Source of the DNA: Methanosarcinaceae archaeon
Lineage (GTDB): Archaea > Halobacteriota > Methanosarcinia > Methanosarcinales > Methanosarcinaceae
Length of the DNA stretch: 14,769 nucleotides
NCBI GenBank assembly: GCA_020793555.1
Contig: DQIO01000290.1
Span: forward strand, 1-14,769
Reading direction: 5' to 3'
A model generated the notes under the pieces. The model had not been told where the DNA came from. It did no database searches and saw only the letters and a program-made list of their open reading frames with translations. Position numbers and translations under genes: made by a program. Positions 7,287-14,292 of this stretch are shown piece by piece; position 1 is the first letter of the stretch; each line of letters opens with the position of its first letter.

Positions 7287-8126
7287 ATGTTTCGACAAAA
7301 TGATGAAATAAACATGAATGTTTCCGAACTACTCATGTATTTCCGATGTCCCAGACAGGTGTATTACTTGTATCGGGGGCACGAACTCATGCCTGACATC
7401 TCATCACGATATATTGAAAGTTTGCTCATAAAAGAACTTGCTTTTGCCTATCCTGATATTGTAAACGCGTGTTCGTCAAACGACGTGGACGTGGTAGAGG
7501 GTGTGGTAGAGAACCTTGAAACCGAACTTTGTCGTATTTGTGACAATATTGAACTTATCCACCCGGGTGAACTCGAAGGTGCATCACCTGAACTGATGAA
7601 AGATGCAAGGTCTGCGGTTTCTGAATGTGTCAAAGAGATTGGTACTAATCTGATGTCTGCAATCTCGGAGCACGGAAAAAATGAATTACTCAGTTGTATC
7701 GATCCTGTAAAAACTGACCCTATACTGTATTCCGAGCGCATTGGATTGTCAGGTATGCCTTCCAAACTTGTCTGTCATGCCGAAAATGTTGTCCCATCGG
7801 TCATTAAAACCGGAAAATATCCCGAAAACGGTGTATGGAACAATGATCGGTTGCAAATTGCCGCACTTGCAATGCTTGTTGAAGAGGAGTACGGCAAGAC
7901 CGTTAAATATGGTTTTGTGGAATATGCAAAATACGGCATTGTCAGAAAAGTGATTATTCGGGCTAATGACAGGCGGCAGATATTGAAGATCGGAAATCGT
8001 GTTAAAAAGATCAAGGACGGTACAATGCCTGATAAGAAGGAGAGTACGCTTTGTGAGCATTGCAATTATTCGGAAATGTGCAATAAGTGTAGCACGAAAG
8101 TGTCGCTTGCATCCAGATTTTTTTGA
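7287..8126 (+). CDS. Cas4-like (RecB-family) iron-sulfur protein, probably nuclease-deficient
   Basis: A 279-residue protein resembling Cas4/DUF83. It opens with NVSELLMYFRCPRQVYY, the usual Cas4 start including the first cluster cysteine (C21). It ends with C256-x2-C259-x5-C265-x2-C268, so four cysteines are available for a 4Fe-4S cluster. The nuclease core appears altered: where Cas4 has an Asp after the Gly-Pro turn there is a Ser (GMPSKL, S159), and the expected E-x-K strand reads VIK (V172, K174). The motif III glutamine is kept (RLQIAAL, Q190). Loss of both acidic residues suggests no metal-dependent nuclease activity, although related archaeal stand-alone proteins may share some of these changes. 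No cas genes or CRISPR array are in the window. Leaderless start at 7287 is favoured; the ATG at 7314 (MNVSEL) also fits the family start. Confidence 0.75.
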   Translation: MFRQNDEINMNVSELLMYFRCPRQVYYLYRGHELMPDISSRYIESLLIKELAFAYPDIVNACSSNDVDVVEGVVENLETELCRICDNIELIHPGELEGASPELMKDARSAVSECVKEIGTNLMSAISEHGKNELLSCIDPVKTDPILYSERIGLSGMPSKLVCHAENVVPSVIKTGKYPENGVWNNDRLQIAALAMLVEEEYGKTVKYGFVEYAKYGIVRKVIIRANDRRQILKIGNRVKKIKDGTMPDKKESTLCEHCNYSEMCNKCSTKVSLASRFF

Positions 8127-8209
8127 AAATTGGCACGTAGGTTTAATCGAAAAATTTTAAACACATTGCATCCAATCTGTATTTATACTTATATCCTGGA
8201 GATGAGAAC

Positions 8210-9364
8210 GTGTACGTCAAGTTTTTTCGTTGTTTTGGATGCGATGCAACGTATCTGCCAGAAGAAGTGGAATCGCTTCAAATAATGCGATGTGAAAAAT
8301 GTGGCTCTGCGCTTGATGCCGAATATGATTACGAGTCCATCAAAAAAGAGATAATATCCGACAGTTTCAGGCGTGACACACCGACTCATTGGAAATACTG
8401 GCCTTTCCTGCCGGTATCTGATCTGTCATCCCTTGTTACTTTGGGGGAAGGTGCAACACCACTACTTGAGCACCCTGCAATTACCCAAACGATTGGAGCA
8501 GCAGATTTGTATTTCAAGTACGAGGCACAAAACCCAACCGGTTCTTTCAAGGACCGCGGATCGTCCCTTGAAATTACAAAGGCTCTTGAACTTGGAAAAA
8601 ATAAGGTGGTTGTGGCATCCACAGGCAATATGGGCTCTTCAATAGCAGCGTATGCGGCTTTTTCAAACATGGAATGTGTTGTTTTTGTTGCAGATGTCGC
8701 GGCTGATGTAAAAGTTGCACAGATGAGGGCACATGGTGCTGATGTGCGCATGGTTGATGACGATTATTGCATTGCCATGAATGAAGCGGAGAATTACGTT
8801 CGTAATAATAATGATTCGTTCCTGACAGGAGATTATCCATGGAGATGTGAAGGTACGAAAACGGTTGGATTTGAGATACTGGATCAGTTGTATTGGAAAG
8901 TGCCTGATTATGTGATAGCACCGATCGGGAACGGTACACTGCTATGGAGTTTGTATGAGGCGTTCCGGGACATGGTTGGTGTCGGTATGACAGAGCGCAT
9001 TCCGCGTATAATCGGAGTTCAGGCGGAGGGGTGCAATTGTGTTGTACAGGCGTGGGAAGACAGTACACAGTCGATCGAACCTATCGATGACCCAATAACC
9101 GTTGCAACTGCGATCGCCTGCGGAGACCCCATTGATGGTCTCGCTGCACTTAAGGCGATGAGGGAATCGGATGGTCTGGGTGTCAGTGTCAATGATGATG
9201 AGATCCTTGCAGCAAGGAATGAACTTGCAAGACATGGGATACTTGTTGAGCCAAGCGGTGCAGTTTCGTATGCAGGTGCACTTAAGGTAAAAGATGAGCT
9301 CGTCGAGCAGACGGCTGTGTGTATTGCGACGGGGCATGGGTTAAAGGATATGCAGGGGTTTTGA
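8210..9364 (+). CDS. thrC: Threonine synthase
   Basis: A 384-residue PLP enzyme that converts O-phosphohomoserine to threonine and phosphate. The PLP lysine is K114 in NPTGSFKDRG; the phosphate-binding loop STGNMGSS and the GEGATPLL motif are also present. An N-terminal zinc ribbon (C8-x2-C11 and C28-x2-C31) is common in archaeal threonine synthases. Length is near normal for this class. The start is GTG at 8210, with GGAG eight bases before it; the nearby ATG at 8202 is in another frame. A TATA-like TTTTAAACAC lies at about 8153-8162. The gene stands alone between the Cas4-like gene and a toxin-antitoxin pair and appears to be a housekeeping gene. Confidence 0.93.
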   Translation: MYVKFFRCFGCDATYLPEEVESLQIMRCEKCGSALDAEYDYESIKKEIISDSFRRDTPTHWKYWPFLPVSDLSSLVTLGEGATPLLEHPAITQTIGAADLYFKYEAQNPTGSFKDRGSSLEITKALELGKNKVVVASTGNMGSSIAAYAAFSNMECVVFVADVAADVKVAQMRAHGADVRMVDDDYCIAMNEAENYVRNNNDSFLTGDYPWRCEGTKTVGFEILDQLYWKVPDYVIAPIGNGTLLWSLYEAFRDMVGVGMTERIPRIIGVQAEGCNCVVQAWEDSTQSIEPIDDPITVATAIACGDPIDGLAALKAMRESDGLGVSVNDDEILAARNELARHGILVEPSGAVSYAGALKVKDELVEQTAVCIATGHGLKDMQGF

Positions 9365-9410
9365 GTTTAGACGAATTATGTGATATGCGTATTTGCTTGT
9401 TATCAGTTAC

Positions 9411-9420
9411 GTTTAAATAA
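9411..9420 (+). promoter_or_regulatory. TATA box of the RelB/RelE-like pair
   Basis: GTTTAAATAA is centred about 26 bases before the antitoxin ATG at 9442, predicting a leaderless transcript for the pair. Confidence 0.5.
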
Positions 9421-9441
9421 TTTTGAAATAAAGATGATGTT

Positions 9442-9645
9442 ATGCCAGAAATTGATTTTGAAAGAAGAATATTTGATGAACTTGTGCATATCAAGGCTGA
9501 GTTAAGTGAAATTAAAGAGCATATGGTAGATGTCGACACATTTCTCACTGAAGATGAAAGGCATATTGTAAAAGAAAGTTTTGAACACGAAAATGAGGGG
9601 AAATTGATCTCACTTTCGGATTTTAAAAAAGAGATTGGCTTATAG
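9442..9645 (+). CDS. RelB-like antitoxin
   Basis: A 67-residue acidic, mostly helical protein. The C-terminal half (DERHIVKESFEHE then GKLISLSDFKKEIGL) matches the usual archaeal RelB-type ending, which wraps around and blocks the toxin. The N-terminal part (residues 1-38) is a charged helix, probably for dimerisation. It is immediately upstream of a RelE-like toxin, with only one base between its stop codon and the toxin ATG, so the two are translated together. A leaderless start at 9442 is supported by the TATA box position. Confidence 0.8.
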   Translation: MPEIDFERRIFDELVHIKAELSEIKEHMVDVDTFLTEDERHIVKESFEHENEGKLISLSDFKKEIGL

Positions 9646-9646
9646 T

Positions 9647-9904
9647 ATGTTCGTAATTCTTCTTGATCTTCCGGCACAGAAGTTTTTAAGAAAAATTGAT
9701 AAAAAGATCGCTTCCCGAATAGTGGAATCGATCGAGAAACTTGCCGAGGAACCTATCCGTCATGATTCGAAGAGAATTATGGGAAGTAAAGAAAATTTGT
9801 TTAGAATCAGAGTAGGAAAATTCCGTGTGCTTTATAGAGTTGATTATGAAAATAGCCATATTGTTATTACAAAAATCGATTCAAGAGAGCACATTTATAA
9901 TTAA
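9647..9904 (+). CDS. relE: RelE/ParE-superfamily toxin
   Basis: An 85-residue basic protein with the RelE fold pattern: a first strand (FVILLDLPAQKFLRKI), a two-helix region ending EEPIRHDSKRIMG, then the conserved LFRIRVGKFRVLYRVDYEN strands and a final IVITKIDSREHIYN. Arg residues in the RIR-GKFRVLYRV block correspond to those that position mRNA in RelE. Such toxins cleave mRNA in the ribosome. The start is ATG 9647, one base after the antitoxin stop; an in-frame TTG at 9635 is less likely. RelE is favoured over ParE because of the strand motif and the ending, but the target cannot be proven from sequence. Confidence 0.85.
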   Translation: MFVILLDLPAQKFLRKIDKKIASRIVESIEKLAEEPIRHDSKRIMGSKENLFRIRVGKFRVLYRVDYENSHIVITKIDSREHIYN

Positions 9905-9988
9905 CTCATTAGCACTGCAAATTTTATGTTAACCGATCGACTATTTTGATGTTAATGCTCGAATGGCATTCAAGAGGCCACCAAAACC

Positions 9989-10000
9989 CTATTTAAGTAT
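9989..10000 (+). promoter_or_regulatory. TATA box of the PP-loop/ferredoxin gene
   Basis: CTATTTAAGTAT is centred about 25 bases before the ATG at 10019, predicting a leaderless transcript. No ribosome binding site is visible before that ATG, in agreement. Confidence 0.5.
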
Positions 10001-10018
10001 GCCACTATTCTGCCTGCC

Positions 10019-11920
10019 ATGTCAAAACCTGTTTATCTTGGAGAAATGCTCCTGCACTGGTGCAAGTCCTGCAATGTTCCTGTACTTGGTAAAAAATGCG
10101 ATTGCGGTGCGAAGACAAAGAAAGTGACCGTTACCCCGCCGGGTGATATTCGTCCGGCTTTTGAGTATGATATCAAACATATCAATTCGTTATCTGTGGA
10201 GCAATTCAATGTTCCTCTCATTTCACCGGAACGTTTGGTCGTGATGAACAAAGCTCCTTATGATGACAGGATGGAAGAGATTATCGTTGACGGCGAGGTT
10301 GTTGCAAGTATCAGGTTCGAGATCGATGGGTTAAGATGGGTACTTCTTACAAGGGCTGGCGGAGCACGGCGCATTTTTGACAAGGCGGACAAAAAAGCGA
10401 TGCGAAACTGGGTTGAGATCGATAAGGATGCCATTAGTTTTATCGTGAAAGGCGCAAATGTACTGGCACCCGGAATATCGGATGCCGACCCAGATATTAA
10501 GGAAGGCGACGAGGTTGTTGTGCTTACTCCCGATGGCGAAGCTGTGGCTGCCGGACGCGCACGGATGGATGGTGCGACAATGCTCAAACGCGAGCGAGGT
10601 ATGGCTGTCAAGTGTCGCTGGAGTGAGGCGGCTTGTGATGTTGATATTCCGGAAGGCGGACAGATATGGGACGATGCGGTGGCTGCAAATTCCGCTATTC
10701 TGGATGGGTTCATTGAACGGTCACACAAGTTCATCAGGAATGTCGCGGAAACTACCAATCGACCTGTGACGGTTTCATATTCGGGTGGTAAGGACAGTCT
10801 TGCAACACTCCAACTTGTGAGCGAGTGTATGGATGATTATGAATTGATGTTCGCAGATACCGGACTTGAGTTTCCTGAAACGGTTGAGAATGTGGAGGTT
10901 GCTGCCAAAAGATATGGTCACCCCCTGCATACGATCAGTGTGGGAGATGCGTTCTGGGAATCTGTGGATGATTTTGGACCACCGAGCGTTGAAGTTCGAT
11001 GGTGCTGTAAGGTTTGTAAACTCGGTCCTATTACGCAACTTATTGAGGATAATTACGATAACGGATGCCTGACCTACATTGGTCAGCGCAAGTATGAATC
11101 CACTGCACGGGCTAAGAGTGAGCGGGTGTGGAAGAATCCCTGGGTTGGGAACCAGGTCGGTGCGGCACCGATTCAGGACTGGACTGCGCTGCATGTCTGG
11201 TTGTACATTTTCAGGACAAATGCACCTTATAATCCGCTCTATGAGCAGGGTTTTGACAGGATAGGGTGCTGGCTTTGTCCTTCCTCGTCACTTTCGGATA
11301 TTGTACTACTCAAAGAGACTCATCCCGAGATGGAGAAACGGCTTACTGACTACCTGTACGGATATGCCGAACGCATGGGATTATCAAAAGCGTGGGTAGA
11401 ACACGGGTTCTGGCGCTGGCAGACACTGCCGTCACACATTGCAGCCATTGCGGAGAAAAAAGGCATCAATATTATCCCGAAAAGCGAGGGCAAGGATGTG
11501 CTGACTTTCACGATGACATCGGGATACCAGCCATGTAAGGCTGGTGGCATGTCGGCAGAAGGTGGTTTCGGTACTGCGATAGACCTTGCGCGTCTTGAAG
11601 ATACACAAATGCTGCGCGCTGTCGGTGATGTGTCGTATATGGCCGGTGTGGTCTCTGTTCTGAATGGAGAAGACCGCACGCAGGTGTTTGCATCTGGAAA
11701 TGTGACTGCTCGGAGCGATACGGAAAAGAAAGCGCGCAGGTTGATGCACAGGGTGGAACTGTCCATCCGGCGCGCCCTCAAGTGTCGTGGGTGTGGGGTC
11801 TGTGTTGGAAACTGTCCGAATAATGTAATTGTTATTGAGGATGGGGTTGCTGTTATTGGGGACGGGTGTGTTCATTGCGGGAAGTGCATTGAGGTCTGTC
11901 CGGTTGTGAAATTCGGGTAG
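10019..11920 (+). CDS. PAPS-reductase-like PP-loop protein with Zn-ribbon, PUA and 2[4Fe-4S] ferredoxin domains
   Basis: A 633-residue multidomain protein. In order: zinc ribbon (C15, C18, C27, C29), a linker, a PUA-like domain (about 140-205), an adenylyl-transferring PP-loop domain with SGGKDS at 255-260, Cys motifs WCCKVC (329-333) and GCWLC (417-420), and a C-terminal ferredoxin domain (about 584-633) with two CxxCxxCxxxCP motifs. It belongs to the archaeal branch of the PAPS/APS reductase superfamily. PP-loop domains activate a substrate with ATP, and the PUA domain hints at an RNA substrate, so sulfate-derived reduction and RNA modification are both possible. Family membership is clear; the reaction is not. 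The start at 10019 fits the TATA box. The last 183 bases occur again, diverged, at 13941-14123, and the last 69 at 13256-13324. Confidence 0.88.
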   Translation: MSKPVYLGEMLLHWCKSCNVPVLGKKCDCGAKTKKVTVTPPGDIRPAFEYDIKHINSLSVEQFNVPLISPERLVVMNKAPYDDRMEEIIVDGEVVASIRFEIDGLRWVLLTRAGGARRIFDKADKKAMRNWVEIDKDAISFIVKGANVLAPGISDADPDIKEGDEVVVLTPDGEAVAAGRARMDGATMLKRERGMAVKCRWSEAACDVDIPEGGQIWDDAVAANSAILDGFIERSHKFIRNVAETTNRPVTVSYSGGKDSLATLQLVSECMDDYELMFADTGLEFPETVENVEVAAKRYGHPLHTISVGDAFWESVDDFGPPSVEVRWCCKVCKLGPITQLIEDNYDNGCLTYIGQRKYESTARAKSERVWKNPWVGNQVGAAPIQDWTALHVWLYIFRTNAPYNPLYEQGFDRIGCWLCPSSSLSDIVLLKETHPEMEKRLTDYLYGYAERMGLSKAWVEHGFWRWQTLPSHIAAIAEKKGINIIPKSEGKDVLTFTMTSGYQPCKAGGMSAEGGFGTAIDLARLEDTQMLRAVGDVSYMAGVVSVLNGEDRTQVFASGNVTARSDTEKKARRLMHRVELSIRRALKCRGCGVCVGNCPNNVIVIEDGVAVIGDGCVHCGKCIEVCPVVKFG

Positions 11921-11928
11921 GGCAAAGG

Positions 11929-11943
11929 CTCTTCTTTTTTTTT
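11929..11943 (+). terminator. Oligo-T terminator of the PP-loop/ferredoxin gene
   Basis: Nine consecutive T at 11935-11943 follow CTCTTC, about 15 bases after the stop codon. The same AGCTCTT/AGCTTTC plus T-run follows both tail copies (13333-13345 and 14131-14140), so the terminator is part of the duplicated unit. Confidence 0.6.
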
Positions 11944-11991
11944 GTAGAGTTAAGTTCACATGATAACGTGGTAAAATCCAGATGTACAATT

Positions 11992-13158
11992 TTACTCACT
12001 AATATTTCTCTTGAGCCATATCCTGAACACATTGTCGATTATTCCATATACTCCATCTTTTGACTTTTCAATTGTCATGGTATTTTGGAGATCACTCATT
12101 GATGATGTGAGGGATGATGCAGGTGTTTGCATATCTTTTGCGATATGGCTTAACCGTCTGAATTTTTCTTTGGATAGGTGTTTTAGTACTTTTTTTTGCT
12201 GTTCACTGAATTTGTCAATGTAGCGGGATTCAAACTCACTGTCAAACTCAGCAAGCATAGCACAAAAACTTGCATCAACATCAGCACTCTCAATTTTATT
12301 TTTATTTTCCAGTACTGTGTCCTGATATACCATGAATCCAAGCTTTTGAAAATAAAATGGAAAGCCGCCCGTGATTGTATATATATTGTCCAGTGCCTGA
12401 TCGGATATTTGTATATTTTGTATCCCAAGACGTTGTCTTATATATTTTCCAACATATTCTTCCTTTATCGGTTCAAGCTGCATTTTGGCAGCCATCAGGT
12501 AAAGTGGTGAATCTGGTTTCAAAAACACATCGTGTAAGAGTGATATCGATGAACCGGAAAAAATGTAGCGAACATTTGGTTGGCTGTCCATTCGACTTTT
12601 TAGCACACTAAATATGCTACCATCGAATTTACGTAGTTCTTGAAATTCATCAAAACAGAGTATAATTGGCAGTTGTTTTTCTTTAGAAAAATGATCTATA
12701 AATTCGAATGTTTCTGCTATTAAGTCCTGTTCATTGAGTTCATCATCACGAAATTTGAGGTACATGCCACCAACATGTTCGATACTGCCGCCAATTTCAG
12801 AAAGTGAACCATATGCAGCCGTCATTTTTCCTTTGAATATCTGAGCAAATTTTTTGGATATGCCTTTCATTTTATGTTTTTCTTCATACGCCTCTAATAG
12901 CAGTTTGGTAGTTATCCTGAAAAAATCACTTATGCTTACCATTTCCCTGCAGTTTATAAGTGCAAAGATAACATCATCCTTTACACTTAATTTGAGGTTT
13001 CGAAGAAGTGATGTTTTACCAATTCGGCGTGGACCAATTATCACATTGTTTTGTGCTAACGTTAAAACATCGATTTTAATTTTTTCAATCTCTTCAGTTC
13101 TGCCTATAAAAAAAGGAGGTTCTACTTCGCCACCAACCATGAAGATCTTTTGTATCAT
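11992..13158 (-). CDS. STAND-like archaeal ATPase with C-terminal winged helix
   Basis: A 388-residue protein of the archaeal ATPase group related to AAA_16/Arch_ATPase (STAND NTPases). It opens with PPFFIGRTEEIEKI, has Walker A GPRRIGKTS at 42-50, Walker B IILCFDEFQEL with D170/E171, and sensor 1 YIFSGSS at 198-204. A helical lid follows (EYVGKYIRQRL, then ITGGFPFYFQ near 275-283), and the last 80 residues look like a winged helix. The role of this large archaeal family is mostly unknown; links to defence, mobile elements and regulation are proposed. It is convergent with the upstream PP-loop gene, has its own TATA box for a leaderless start, is AT-rich, and lies between the intact PP-loop/ferredoxin gene and its first tail copy. 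Confidence 0.85.
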   Translation of the reverse strand: MIQKIFMVGGEVEPPFFIGRTEEIEKIKIDVLTLAQNNVIIGPRRIGKTSLLRNLKLSVKDDVIFALINCREMVSISDFFRITTKLLLEAYEEKHKMKGISKKFAQIFKGKMTAAYGSLSEIGGSIEHVGGMYLKFRDDELNEQDLIAETFEFIDHFSKEKQLPIILCFDEFQELRKFDGSIFSVLKSRMDSQPNVRYIFSGSSISLLHDVFLKPDSPLYLMAAKMQLEPIKEEYVGKYIRQRLGIQNIQISDQALDNIYTITGGFPFYFQKLGFMVYQDTVLENKNKIESADVDASFCAMLAEFDSEFESRYIDKFSEQQKKVLKHLSKEKFRRLSHIAKDMQTPASSLTSSMSDLQNTMTIEKSKDGVYGIIDNVFRIWLKRNISE

Positions 13159-13178
13159 AGTTTATAGTTGAAATCGAC

Positions 13179-13190
13179 TATATTTAAAAT
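13179..13190 (-). promoter_or_regulatory. TATA box of the STAND-like ATPase
   Basis: The minus strand reads ATTTTAAATATA, centred about 26 bases before the ATG at 13158, which predicts a leaderless transcript. Confidence 0.55.
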
Positions 13191-13255
13191 TGACTACTAA
13201 TTTAATCGTTGAAACACAATATATCCATATTTGACGATAGGATAAACGACTGATT

Positions 13256-13324
13256 GTTATCGGAAACAGGTGCGTTCATTGCGGGAAGTGTATTGAGGTC
13301 TGTCCGGTTGTGATATTTGGGTAG
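13256..13324 (+). pseudogene. Tail copy 1 of the PP-loop/ferredoxin gene
   Basis: These 69 bases match 11852-11920 without gaps at 61 positions (8 mismatches, about 88%). They encode the second CVHCGKCIEVCP cluster motif and the stop codon, in the same orientation as the parent. Of the 8 changes, 5 are synonymous; three change residues (Asp to Asn, Gly to Arg, Lys to Ile). There is no start codon or upstream gene body, so this is a remnant. The similarity continues beyond the stop through the T-rich terminator. From 13349 to 13388 it also matches the region after tail copy 2 (14149-14188). Confidence 0.88.
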
Positions 13325-13348
13325 GGTGGAAGCTTTCTTTTTTTTGTG

Positions 13349-13388
13349 GATTGAACTAAAAACGATGCGGTAAACGATGCAGGCGGCG
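13349..13388. repeat. Direct repeat shared by the flanks of the two tail copies
   Basis: These 40 bases, beginning GATTGAACTAAAAAC and ending GCAGGCGGCG, match 14149-14188 at 35 positions with an exact offset of 800. The segment after the intact gene (from about 11943) shows only faded similarity (for example GGTAAA). Copies 1 and 2 therefore share more 3' flank with each other than with the parent. Confidence 0.85.
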
Positions 13389-13417
13389 CAGTGTGACAGG
13401 AAGGGAGTAGTTCACAA

Positions 13418-13729
13418 TTACACATACATGATATTCATAGCTTCATTCTCTTTTTGTTTTTGCTCTCTTATCATTTGCCACATCTTTTCTTGTTTCTTTC
13501 GTATCATAATATTTCTTGGTTCATTGTCTATATCATATTGTTCCCGCTTGCTTGGGTCTGATAATACTGAATAAGCCTCTGCGATTTCTTTAAACATTTC
13601 TTCAGCTTCCGGTAACTTGTTTTTGTCGGGATGATGTAGCATAACCAGCCTGCGGTAAGCGGACTTAATATCTTTTTGGGATGCTCTCTTATCAACTTCC
13701 AATATTTCGTAATATATTTTTTTAGCCAT
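13418..13729 (-). CDS. Minimal J-domain (DnaJ-like) protein
   Basis: A 103-residue protein. Residues 1-66 are a complete J-domain: [12 protein letters not shown], helix [14 protein letters not shown], the HPD motif at 33-35, then [24 protein letters not shown]-domains stimulate the ATPase of Hsp70 (DnaK). The remaining 37 residues are a highly charged helix rich in Lys, Glu, Gln and Met, with no Gly/Phe region, zinc fingers or substrate-binding domain, so this is a class III J-protein and not the housekeeping DnaJ. No dnaK or grpE is nearby. The ATG at 13729 has no strong ribosome binding site, and upstream TATA-like sequence is weak (about 13766-13776). It lies alone between tail copies 1 and 2 of the PP-loop/ferredoxin gene, which suggests acquisition as cargo. 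Confidence 0.9.
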   Translation of the reverse strand: MAKKIYYEILEVDKRASQKDIKSAYRRLVMLHHPDKNKLPEAEEMFKEIAEAYSVLSDPSKREQYDIDNEPRNIMIRKKQEKMWQMIREQKQKENEAMNIMYV

Positions 13730-13925
13730 GGGTTATTGGTATTGCTTTGTTATTGTTCCGGACTCAAAATAATTCAAAACACGCGGTGATACATTCTGAT
13801 GCACAGATTGTGCGGGATTCTATATCTGTTATAGCTAACAGATATTTTCATGTTCTTTAATTTATCTCTAACCTTTAATATACTTAACATATCAGCAAAA
13901 AAATCAGGCGTAATCTTTGTTCTGG
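13730..13925. other. Spacer with a possible protein remnant
   Basis: No confident gene. On the minus strand, a frame from about 13925 to 13774 reads SRTKITPDFFADMLSILKV and continues plausibly to a stop at 13774. It lacks a start codon of its own apart from one inside the ferredoxin copy, so it may be the C-terminal end of a lost protein, or chance. The J-domain gene promoter should also lie here. Confidence 0.3.
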
Positions 13926-14123
13926 ATGAGGGAGGCGTGTAGGTTGATGCACAGGGTTGAATTATCCATTCGGCACGCACTCAAGTGTCGTGGGTGCGGT
14001 GTATGCGTTGAGAAGTGTCCGAATAATGTGATCGCTATTGAGTATGGGGTGGCTGTTATCGGGAACGGGTGTGTCCACTGCGGGCAATGTATAGAGGTCT
14101 GTCCGGTTGTGAAGTTTGGGTAG
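13926..14123 (+). pseudogene. Tail copy 2 of the PP-loop/ferredoxin gene, possibly a stand-alone ferredoxin ORF
   Basis: Bases 13941-14123 match 11738-11920 without gaps: 28 of 183 bases differ (about 85% identity). Of the 25 changed codons, 18 are synonymous. All eight cluster cysteines are intact (CRGCGVCVEKCP and CVHCGQCIEVCP), with no frameshift or early stop. The frame is open from an ATG at 13926, giving 65 residues, and weaker similarity begins near 13931. It could be a remnant of a full-length homologue's 3' end, or a small 2[4Fe-4S] ferredoxin still made from this ATG or from the ATG at 13947, which has GGGAGG upstream. I favour a remnant because no promoter is obvious, but the lack of damage is notable. 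Confidence 0.75.
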
Positions 14124-14148
14124 AGCGAAAGCTCTTTTTTGATTTGTT

Positions 14149-14188
14149 GATTGAACTAAAAACAATGCGACAAACGCCGCAGGCGGCG
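14149..14188. repeat. Direct repeat after tail copy 2
   Basis: Partner of 13349-13388 (35 of 40 bases). It includes CGCCGCAGGCGGCG, a GC-rich inverted repeat, directly followed by a second one, GGCGGATTCCGCC (14185-14197). These two GC-rich palindromes may strengthen termination after the tail copy. Confidence 0.8.
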
Positions 14189-14251
14189 GATTCCGCCATG
14201 AAAGAATATATGGGCGCATACAAGTTGTTTATGTTTGCCTCATGCGTACAA

Positions 14252-14272
14252 CCAGTTACATTTTGTAACCGG
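14252..14272. repeat. Small inverted repeat
   Basis: GTTACA, three T, then TGTAAC (14255-14269) forms a 6-bp stem, extended by CC/GG beyond one mismatch. It resembles in form the larger hairpin at 14293-14315 (both have ACA before and TGT after the loop) and may be part of the same termination region between convergent transcripts. Confidence 0.55.
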
Positions 14273-14292
14273 TTCACTGCTTCCAATTTTTT

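Noticed and set aside
8574-9068. 164-codon minus-strand frame inside the threonine synthase gene
   Set aside because: Composition rich in His, Gln, Pro and Cys with no domain signs, antisense to a clear enzyme gene.
10258-10758. 166-codon minus-strand frame in the PP-loop gene
   Set aside because: Ser/Ala/Pro-rich translation typical of antisense reading of a coding region, with no start signals.
11432-11989. 185-codon minus-strand frame opposite the ferredoxin end of the PP-loop gene
   Set aside because: Antisense shadow. A matching frame (13962-14219) exists only because the tail is duplicated there.
13418-13729. J-domain gene considered as housekeeping dnaJ
   Set aside because: It lacks the Gly/Phe region, zinc fingers and C-terminal domains, and dnaK/grpE are absent nearby.
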